Part shown: positions 56,969 through 64,000 of the stretch, in pieces
Layout of the letters: each line of letters starts with the position of its first letter
Position numbering within the stretch: the stretch's first letter is position 1
Assembly (NCBI GenBank): GCA_963691705.1
Contig: OY829539.1
Coordinates: forward strand, 39,751,656 to 39,815,655
Direction: 5' to 3'
Source: Viola odorata
Lineage: Eukaryota; Streptophyta; Magnoliopsida; Malpighiales; Violaceae
Length of the DNA stretch: 64,000 bases
Position numbers and translations under genes: made by a program
Notes under the pieces: generated by a model
What the model was told of the DNA's origin: nothing
Seen by the model: only the letters and a program-made list of their open reading frames with translations
Databases searched by the model: none

Positions 56969-57466
56969 CAGTGTTATCAGAACCGGACCGGACAGCGAAC
57001 CAAAAATGAAAATTTGGTGGTTCAACCGGGTTCGACCGGATTGTAGATGTTGGTCCATTTTGAACCGTTCACGCATTGAACCGTTAAATCTTAGATAATT
57101 GAACCGGCTGGTTTTTACTATAGCATTTTATAATATATCAAAATTTATTATTAAAATTGAAAAAGAACTAAAACGGCGTCGTTTTGGGCTGTGTCAAAAC
57201 GGCGTCGTTTTGCTTTGGCTCTGACATGGGCTCGCGGGTCGTGTCAAAATGGCATCATTTTGGGGCCATGGGTCGTGTCAAAATGGCGTCGTTTTGACAT
57301 GTCAGTTTGATGGAAAACCGATCGGTTCGCTAAAAACTGACCGGGTCGACCGGTCTGACCTGGGTCAATGGCAAATCCGGTCCGGTAGCTGAATCGGACC
57401 AGAGAGGTGAAAAATCCCAGTTGAAATGGCCAGACCGGCCGGTCCGGTCTGGTTCTGATAACCAGG
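56969..57466. mobile_element. 498-bp deletion derivative of the 951-5153 hAT
   Basis: The left end CAGTGTTATCAGAACCGGAC matches the autonomous element, as do the following 150 bp with only scattered changes (to about 57143). The right end is the inverse of CCTGGTTATCAGAACCAGAC. An 8-bp duplication GGTGAGAG flanks it (56961-56968 and 57467-57474). The interior holds four AAAACGGCGTCGTTTT-type palindromes and no coding sequence, so it would depend on transposase supplied in trans. Confidence 0.92.
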
Positions 57467-58026
57467 GGTGAGAGGGTCTGGCGCCGCTTACTTGCATTAA
57501 TTGCAAGAGGCGAACGTGTGATGGTCGGAGATTTGAAAGAAATAATTGTTTAGAGAGAGACACAAATGGTTCAGTTTTTTTTAAAGGTATGCTGGATCAA
57601 AGGTACTCTCCCTCACACAAGATGAAAAACTCGGAAGAACACTCGGATGAACACCAAGAACACTCTTTCGAATTTTGATCTTTTGAGATAGCAAATGTTA
57701 CCACAAAAATCACCAACTTATACCACACGAAACTAGAGGAAAATAAGAACACTTTAGGCTTAAGAAACGCTGGAAATGGTGGAGGAAAACTCAACTGACA
57801 CTGTTCACAAGATGAACATGCAAGAACTCAGAAAAGCTGAAAACATTGCACCCTTCGGCTAAGGGGACCAAAACGTGCAAGATTTTCACCAACACAACAA
57901 AGATTCACGTGAAACACTTTGAAGACACTTTTGGGGATGATTTTAACAGAAAATTTGAAACTTTTTGATGGGAAAATGAAGACAACACAAAGAAAACTTC
58001 AAGGCGCCAAGAGCTCCGCTACCTCT
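57467..58026. other. Minus-strand Gypsy 5' leader, part 2
   Basis: Continuation of the leader up to the LTR; no gene. The primer-binding site is at its right end. Confidence 0.5.
58013..58024 (-). promoter_or_regulatory. Primer-binding site of minus-strand Gypsy
   Basis: The minus strand reads AGGTAGCGGAGC just after the LTR end, similar to the initiator tRNA-Met type site of the plus-strand Gypsy. Confidence 0.6.
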
Positions 58027-58245
58027 TGATATGATCCGGCTTAGGGTGAGTAGGTCGAAAGATATATGAAGCTTGAGAGGATCTAACTTGAGAGTTTACT
58101 AGACAAACAACAACACAATGATCAGCACAAATAAAAGAAGACGAAGGTACGGACATGCGGTAGGGAGGAAACACACAGACAAGAGAAAGAATAACGTTAC
58201 AGATGGAGGTACGGGATGGAAGCGACGGAAGGATGAGCACAAGGA
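58027..58245 (-). repeat. Truncated 5' LTR of minus-strand Gypsy
   Basis: Plus-strand TGATATGATCCGGC onward matches 26185-26400 of the other LTR, then stops abruptly where a palindrome begins. About 1.1 kb of the expected LTR is missing. Confidence 0.8.
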
Positions 58246-58553
58246 TGATGAAGGGAAGGGAGAAAGGGAAAAGGAAAAGAAAAAGAAAAGAAAGAGAAAA
58301 AAAGAAAAAAAGGCTAGAAAAGAAAAAGAAAGAAAGAAAGAAAGAAATTAAGGAGTAAGAAAATAAGAAATGAAAATGCTACAAAAAATTTGAATGCAAA
58401 AAATTTAATTTTTTTGCAGCATTTTCATTTCTTATTTTCTTACTCCTTAATTTCTTTCTTTCTTTCTTTCTTTCTTTTTCTTTTCCAACCTTTTTTTTTC
58501 TCTTTCTTTTCTTTTTCTTTTCCTTTTCTCTTTCTCCCTTCCCTTCATCATCC
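58242..58553. repeat. Large imperfect palindrome, arms about 138 bp
   Basis: A polypurine left arm (58242-58380) is the inverse of a polypyrimidine right arm (58418-58553), separated by 37 bp. Part of the arm occurs a third time at about 59330-59392. Opposing ORFs here are artefacts of the purine/pyrimidine tracts. Confidence 0.9.
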
Positions 58554-58639
58554 TCTTCTTTTCTTTCTTTCTTTCTTATTTCTTATTTTCTTATCATTAA
58601 TTTCTTTCATTTTCAGCATTTAATAAACTCAAAAAATCC

Positions 58640-58990
58640 AAAAAAAAATGCATCTAAACCACAAAATAAATAATGCAGAGTATAATAAAAATAAAAAATT
58701 AATCAATTAACCCACATCTAAACCACAAAATCAAAAATGCAGAGGATAGCAAAAATCAAAAATTAATCAATTAACACACATCTAAACCACAAAATCAAAA
58801 ACATAATCATAAACACAATCAGATCTGACCATGAAATCCCCCTCCTCAAACCCAGCCAAGCCAACCCTCTCGGCTCTCAACAGCACATCACTGTCGTCCT
58901 TGTCGCCACAAACCATCAAATTTGACCGTGAAATCCCCCTTCTCAAACCCAGCAAAAACCAACCCTCTCGGCTCTCAACCGTACATCACT
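58640..58990. repeat. Short direct repeats inside the MULE right half
   Basis: Two copies of a 70-75-bp unit contain AATTAATCAATTAAC and CACATCTAAACCACAAAATC. Two copies of a roughly 107-bp unit follow, containing GAAATCCCCC and AACCCTCTCGGCTCTCAAC. Confidence 0.75.
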
Positions 58991-59625
58991 GCCGCTCTCC
59001 CTCACTCCCTATCCATTACCGTCGTTGTGCCCCCGCTCTCCCTCACTCCGATCTGCCTCGCCGCTCTCTCCATCTCCAATCCAATCACCCATCCCTGATC
59101 CAAACCAAATTAAAAAAAAAAAAGAAGAAATAAAAGGAACAGAGAAGGGAATAGAAGAGAAAGGAGAGTGCAGAGTAGAGAATAGAAAGAGGAAAAGAAA
59201 GAAAAAGAGAAAAAAAAGAAGTTTTAGGCTACGGCCCAAGGAAAGGAAAAAAAGGAAAAATGGAAGAAAAGGAAAGAAATGAAAAAAAGATGAGAGGAAG
59301 AAGACAGAGAGTGAGGAAGAAGATGAGGAAAGGAAGAAAGAAAGAAAGAAATTAAGGAGTAAGAAAATAAGAAATGAAAATGCTGTAAAAAATTTAGCAA
59401 ACCCCAAAAATTAATTCAGCTATCAACCGGGAAAGAAAAGGCAACAGGGAGTGAGAGGTCACTTTGGACGGACATGAAAGTTGACTAACAGAGGGACGTG
59501 CATTTGCAATTGACCAGTAGTTCAGGGGGGACTATTTGAATTTTTATAGTACAGGGGAGAAGTCTGTTTTTTTTAAAAGTACAGGGGGCCTTCATGCAAT
59601 AAACCCAATATTATAAAATAAAATT

Positions 59626-59770
59626 CACGCCAGCACTTAACGGTCACGTATTGACTGAGGGTTCAAAATATAATTTTGGGCGACTCGAGTATCCATTATG
59701 CTTCTAAAAACCGTTAGAGGTTTCATTATGGCAATTTCAGTTGACTTTAGAGTCCAAAGTGCCATTACCC
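59626..59770 (-). repeat. Right MULE-like terminal inverted repeat
   Basis: Inverse partner of 25564-25699. Confidence 0.65.
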
Positions 59771-60012
59771 TTTTAAAAAAGATTACTACTATAATACCTA
59801 GCCATAATAGTATTAATATGACTAAATTATATAAAAATCTTTAAGTTTATAAAAAAAAATCACTTTAGGCTAGACATGTGCATTGGTCTGGCAAAGCCAA
59901 AAAATTTACCCCCTAAATCAGGGCTAAGTAATAAATTTCTAAGCTCAAATCCAACCCAAGCCTGAAATAGATTGGGTCAAGCCTAGCCCTTATGGGCTTG
60001 GGGGCTTCCGAG
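59771..60012. other. Short spacer, possibly part of an older hAT-like repeat
   Basis: No gene. GCCC/GGGC-rich words near 59880-60010 and 61200-61360 suggest that the next element inserted into an older low-copy repeat. Confidence 0.35.
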
Positions 60013-61012
60013 TAGGGGTGTCAAAAAGTCCCGAGACCCAAAGACCCGGTCCCGGTCCCGGGTTTTTTTTCAAGACCGGGACCAAAATTTTGCTCCCATT
60101 TTTTTCCGGGACTGGGACTGGTCCCGACCCGAATTATCTCAGGTCCAGACCGGTCGGGCTTGGCCCGACTAAAAATGGTCCCGAAACTCAGCTCTATCTC
60201 TGCCAAAAATCCAAATCAAACCCTCTGCCAAATCCAATTAATTACAAATTCCTCATTCGATCCAAATTAATCCCAAACAGCCCCTGCCAAATTAAACCCA
60301 ATCCATCTCTACCAAATTAAACCCAATCCATCTCTACCAAATTCCAAATCAAAAACCATCTCCCTGCCAAATTCCAAATTAAAAAAGCCATACCCCATCT
60401 CTACTAAATTAGAGATGAAAAAGCCATTGTCGATCCACCCATCACCGCAGCCGGACCGATCTACCCAAACCCACAACCAAACGACCACCTAAACCAAAAT
60501 CCAACCAAAAATCCCGATCTTCATCGCCACACAATCACAAATCCAGCCTCTGCCGCTACTCGCCGCTGTTGCTGCCATTGCTTGCTGCCGAGCCTCTCTA
60601 TGCCAATCGCCACCCCCAAACCGCCTCAAACCCCTGAGCCCAGTTGTACCATCACCGCTGCCCGATCTTCAAACCAGCCACTGAACTCCCGTTGTTTGCG
60701 CCTTGGCCGGAAACAACAGAGAAGGAATAAAAACAAGAAAAGGGAAAGAAAATAAATGGAAAGGGAGGAAGAGTGATGTCTGCGGCAAGGAGGAAAGAAA
60801 AGAAAGAACAAGGAAAATGAGAGGAAAAGAGAGTGAAAAAAGGAAAACCCGGGACCATTTTTTCCCGGGTCTGGTCTCGGTCCCGGAAAGATTTGACGGG
60901 TCAGGACCGGGACCGGGATTTTGGTCCCATTTTTTGTCAAGACCGGGACTGATCCCGACCCGAAGGGGCTCGGGTCTACGGGTCCCATTCCCAACCCAAA
61001 TTGACACCTCTA
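60013..61012. mobile_element. 1-kb non-autonomous hAT-like element
   Basis: The ends are TAGGGGTGTCAA and the inverse of TAGAGGTGTCAA, with GACCCGGTCCCGG-type subterminal repeats on both sides. Flanking 8-mers CTTCCGAG and GTTGCCCG match poorly, so the target duplication has decayed or the boundary is slightly off. Inside are CCAAATTAAACCCAATCC direct repeats (about 60290-60350) and no transposase. The termini resemble those of 22116-24513 without being the same family. Confidence 0.65.
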
Positions 61013-61721
61013 GTTGCCCGCAAGCCTAACTTTATGGACTTTTTTATTTTCTCCTGAAAAGATAGATTTTTTACTTTAGTTCTTCCATGATTTTGCTGCT
61101 AATTGAACTAACAAAGTACTGTTATTATTCGTGGATCATTTTCTTTCCTTTTTGCATCATTTTCTAACTAATTCACAATACATAGGTTCTTAAAAAACAC
61201 ATGGTTACATTATTTTGCGGTAAATATGGGCATTGGGTGGGCCTAGTTATGTTATGTAGGGAGCTTGAGCTTGAGCTTCAAAGCCTTGGTCTAGTCAAGT
61301 CCATCAGGCTTAGGCTGGCTTGAGGCTACCCACGGATCGGCTCTGCCCATTCTAGGTCTACTTTGCACCTTATAGTTACTTTGCATCTTATAGTTTTAAA
61401 ACGTACAATATAAGTTCTATTATTTCCCAAAAGTAGCAATTTAAACTTTATTATTAGTTAAAGTTTTTCAAAAAACATTAGTTTAATTTATTTTTACAAC
61501 TTGTTTTGTAACTTTTTTCCTTTTAAAATTCTTATTATTTTTTCCATTATGTTTTTCAATTTTTGCTATGAAGTTGAATCTAGCATATTTATTATGTTTT
61601 TCTTTCATTTAACATATTCTTTTTTTCAAAATTTAAACACATATTTCTCCAAATTATAGCATGTCTTTGGTAAAAAATAAAAAAATAAAATATAGTATGT
61701 TCTCCATTAGTTATCTAATAG
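61013..61721. other. AT-rich spacer
   Basis: No gene is seen; it includes a small CTTGAGCTTGAGCTT repeat at 61262. Confidence 0.35.
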
Positions 61722-62404
61722 TGCTAACGGCATACCATTAGCAGACAGTGTTTTGTGCCCTTTTGTGTAATAGTATAAATAGCTAGCTTCTTTACTTTCT
61801 TAGTTAGTTTTGGATGAGTGAATATTGATAGAGTGAGTTTCTTCTCCTTATTCACCTAAAACTCATACCTTGTGGGATTCTAAGTTTGATAGTATTTTGA
61901 TACCTCACAAGTAAAACGTAAACCATCACGCGTGTGTAGTTTGTTGCTACTTCAATTCGTGTGAGCATTTGAATATGAAATATTGAGTGTTTGCATTCTT
62001 GATAATTGTAGTCGTGTGTTCAAGACGTTTTTCAAGAAAGACTCAAGTTTCAATCGTTCGATTGTTCAAGTTTCCACCTCAATCTCCATCCGCATTCTTA
62101 CGAGTAACGAGTAACATCTATCCATTTGTGTGTCTTTCTTTAAGCTTCTTCTGTTGCGTTCTCCCTTATTTTTCCACCATATATTCTTGTATATTTTTCC
62201 TCTGTGTTTTGTGCGACAAACTCAAGGCTAGATCCTTGCTCAAAAGCTATACGGATATTCGAACCGTATCAAGTGACCTTCTTCCGCTGCGTTCTCCCTT
62301 GTTTTTCCACCATATATTCTTGTGTATTTTTCCTCTGTGTTTTGTGCAACAAATGCAAGGCTAGATCCGTGCTCAAAAGCCATACGGATCTTCTAACCAT
62401 ATCA
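61722..62404 (+). repeat. LTR of a further retrotransposon
   Basis: The LTR end ...CATATCA at 62404 is followed three bases later by a tRNA-Met primer-binding site. A TATAAATA box lies at 61774-61781. The start at TGCTAACGG (61722) is my best guess. The 3' part contains a 133-bp tandem duplication. The element's interior is interrupted at about 62720 and its other LTR is outside the window or lost. Confidence 0.65.
61774..61781 (+). promoter_or_regulatory. TATA box in the LTR
   Basis: TATAAATA, 52 bp from the presumed LTR start. Confidence 0.5.
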
Positions 62405-62410
62405 AGTGGT
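62145..62410 (+). repeat. 133-bp tandem duplication spanning the LTR 3' end
   Basis: Copies at 62145-62277 and 62278-62410 share CTTCTTC, GCGTTCTCCCTT, TTTTTCCACCATATATTCTT and end ATCAAGTG, i.e. they include the LTR end and the first bases of the primer-binding region. Confidence 0.85.
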
Positions 62411-62418
62411 AGCAGAGC
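62407..62418 (+). promoter_or_regulatory. Primer-binding site, initiator tRNA-Met type
   Basis: TGGTAGCAGAGC differs at one position from the standard TGGTATCAGAGC. Confidence 0.8.
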
Positions 62419-62719
62419 TCTTGAGTTTGTTTTGTTTGTGTCTATTCTCCCACCCAAAAAAATCCATCATTTTGTGTCCAAAAACTTCAGTTTGTGTGTG
62501 ACAATTTTTATTCTTGGGTCGCCTGAATTTCTATGAAAAAATCATGCCTTTTGGGCAACCAAAATCGAAAGGAGCACATTTGCACCCTTGGGCGCTCTTA
62601 AATTTTCTTCTTCGAGTGTCTGTGTTCTGTCGAGAAAAATCCACCATTTTTGTGTCAAACACTTCATTTTAGGTGTTTCAAACATCGTTCTTTGCTAACG
62701 TTTGGTGAAGTTTTCATGT
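62419..62719. other. Retrotransposon leader, no gene seen
   Basis: Downstream of the primer-binding site; no gag start is reached before the next inserted sequence. Confidence 0.4.
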
Positions 62720-63665
62720 CATGTTGATAGTGTGTATTTTATGTGTATTTTTCTCTCTACTTCTAGTCCACTTTTGGTTTAGATGCTACCGATTTGCATC
62801 TGTTTCCCTCCTTTTTTGTAGATATGGACTTGGAGAAGAGAATTTAAGGAAATATGTGTTATCGTGGGAATTCTGGAAGAAATCGAGCGTCGAGGCCTCG
62901 AAGCTAAATGTTCGCAGATGCTTAGGAGCCCGCGATAGAAAAGGAAATTATCGGAAAAGGAAAATCCAGCAAATCCAATAAATTTTCCTACTTCCCTTTC
63001 GTGTTTCCAGCTCAGCAAAGGCGTACTTATGGAAAACCTATTTCTATTAGACTTAGGAATTTTATTTTTATTACTATATATATTTAGACAATTAGGGTTT
63101 TACACCTCTCTTCTTCTCTTCTCGATTTTTCTGCCGCTTTGATACTTTCCCCTCCGGCGCCTTTTCAGCTTTGTAATAATACCGAAGCTTTAGCTCCGGC
63201 CGACATTAAGCTGCAATTGTGCAGCGATTTCTTCCCTTCTCTTTTACGAATTTCATCTTTAATTATTTAATTTATTTAATTTCTAGCATGAGTAGCTAAA
63301 TCGCCTTTTCTTAGTAAAGGTCATCGAAGGTTGCATAAGTTAGTCGTGAGGTCAAATTGAGTTTAATACATTCTTGCGTTTGTATTTGCTTATTTATTGC
63401 ATGCTTGTCAATTTATCTAGGAATGATTAAAGGTCCGACCAACTAATAATTGAACCTAGGTAATCATCGCCATCTTTGTAATGATAGCTAACGTGAGGTT
63501 ACTTAGTAGAGTAGGCAACTAGATCGGAGTCATCAGGTCATTGGTCCAATCTGACTAGAGTAAATAACCAATTAGGGTAGTTCCTCAAACGTACTAAGTG
63601 TCTCGCCCTAGGTGTGTCTTTTCTCCTCTTTATGGGCATCCGAGTATTGTCTCTATAAATGTACC
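62720..63665 (+). repeat. Copy of the 36.68-38.04 kb insertion, opposite orientation
   Basis: From GATAGTGTGTATTTTATGTG to about GTCTCTATAAATGTACCTTAG the plus strand follows the minus strand of 38035 down to about 37080, with indels and scattered substitutions. Non-coding. Confidence 0.75.
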
Positions 63666-64000
63666 TTAGTGATGTGTTCATGACCACGCCTAACTTAGAA
63701 GGTGAAGACATCATCCCCCAAAGGGCAATCACGCGTAGCATGGCTAAGAATCTCACGCTTTGGATTGAGGCTACAACGACCTAAGAAGCCTCTCAAGCCA
63801 AGAACCGGACCTTGACAATTATCGTACACCATACCGAGGCCCAAGAATATTACCGAGAGCAACACTTTATCAGGATTGGACATCTACCGGAAACTTCTAA
63901 GGAAGTTACCGGGGGCATGTATATTACCGGGAGAGGACACTTACCTGAAGCTCCGGAAGAACTAGGCGACAACGGGCCAACATGCACCTATCGGGATCCT
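63666..64000. other. Unassigned sequence at window edge
   Basis: Similarity to the 37-kb copy ends here. TACCGGGAG-type words recur (63880-63940). No gene is supported; a terminal repeat continuing beyond the window is possible. Confidence 0.3.

Larger units (their letters stand above)
26185..58245 (-). mobile_element. Minus-strand Ty3/Gypsy element, heavily nested
   Basis: Reading right to left: a 5' LTR fragment (58245-58027), a primer-binding site (58024-58013), gag (56291 to about 54780), then after the Tat insertion protease (38634 to about 38036), after another insertion RT, RNase H and integrase (36680 to about 34135), after a third insertion the pol C-terminus (about 32645-32204), a polypurine tract (rc of 32433-32446), and the 3' LTR (32432-26185, split by a plus-strand Gypsy). 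With nested DNA removed it is about 9-10 kb. All genes are pseudogenes. The lineage is chromovirus-like judging from RT and integrase motifs, but no chromodomain is seen. Confidence 0.85.
25564..59770. mobile_element. MULE-like element split by nested insertions
   Basis: Imperfect inverted repeats of about 140 bp at 25564-25699 and 59626-59770 face each other; both start GGGTAATG and share CATAATGGA, CGAGTCG and GTCAATA blocks in order. Long inverted repeats fit Mutator-like elements. Removing the Gypsy complex (26185-58245) leaves about 2.1 kb of original element. The left remnant (25700-26184) includes a pyrimidine-rich leader; the right (58246-59625) has purine/pyrimidine tracts and repeats. 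No MULE transposase is visible. Flanking 10-mers CTTTAAAAAT and TTTTAAAAAA are compatible with a target duplication but too AT-rich to prove it. Confidence 0.55.

Noticed and set aside
58118..59407. Lys/Glu-rich and Phe/Ser-rich frames
   Set aside because: Translations of polypurine and polypyrimidine tracts and of the palindrome arms.
60703..61029. 108-codon frame inside the 1-kb hAT-like element
   Set aside because: Spans a purine-rich tract and the terminal repeats; no transposase motif.

Overview
This is a stretch of a plant nuclear genome, most likely a eudicot. The evidence is intron-rich host genes with GT-AG splicing, AT-rich intergenic DNA, and plant-type transposons: hAT, mariner-like (MLE), Mutator-like (MULE), and Ty3/Gypsy elements of chromovirus-like and Tat lineages. 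I recognise only two ordinary host genes. One is a microsomal glutathione S-transferase 3 (MAPEG family) on the minus strand at 6058-6997 with 3 exons. The other is a complete 15-exon sucrose synthase on the plus strand at 17228-21403, encoding 846 residues. Almost everything else is mobile DNA and its debris.

Layout. 951-5153 is a full-length hAT element with a perfect 8-bp target duplication and a transposase broken by only two nonsense codons. 8945-9676 is a small Tc1/mariner-type element. 10462-15664 is a 5.2-kb mariner-like element holding a decayed transposase and two extra open genes; it is flanked by the inverted arms of an older element. Sucrose synthase follows. 22116-24513 is a second hAT-type element, with a tRNA-like sequence, four 338-bp tandem repeats and perhaps captured exons.

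From about 25.6 kb to 59.8 kb there is one deeply nested locus. Two facing terminal inverted repeats of a MULE-like element (25564 and 59770) enclose a minus-strand Gypsy element (LTR at 26185-32432, gag-pol fragments, LTR fragment at 58027-58245). That Gypsy was hit by at least five later insertions: a plus-strand Gypsy inside its LTR (26625-31566, TSD GTATT); an unresolved insertion near 32.65-34.13 kb; another at 36.68-38.04 kb; a 16-kb Tat-type element (38635-54612); and a 498-bp derivative of the first hAT family (56969-57466).

The Tat-type element is the most remarkable part. Its plus strand carries one 1960-codon gag-pol frame (gag, protease, RT, two RNase H domains, integrase) closed only by point nonsense codons, mostly TGA. 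The 8 kb between pol and the 3' LTR carries an opposite-strand cassette. I reconstruct four antisense transcription units, each with a TATA-like box. Two of them are tandemly duplicated, spliced paralogues of about 700 residues, with an N-terminal domain resembling the 'putative gypsy type transposon' family (Pfam PF04195).

The right end (60.0-64.0 kb) holds a 1-kb non-autonomous hAT-like element, the 5' LTR and primer-binding site of another LTR retrotransposon, and an inverted copy of the 36.68-38.04 kb insertion. Exon coordinates, domain calls and family names come from reading the sequence and from recall of the families. No database search was run.
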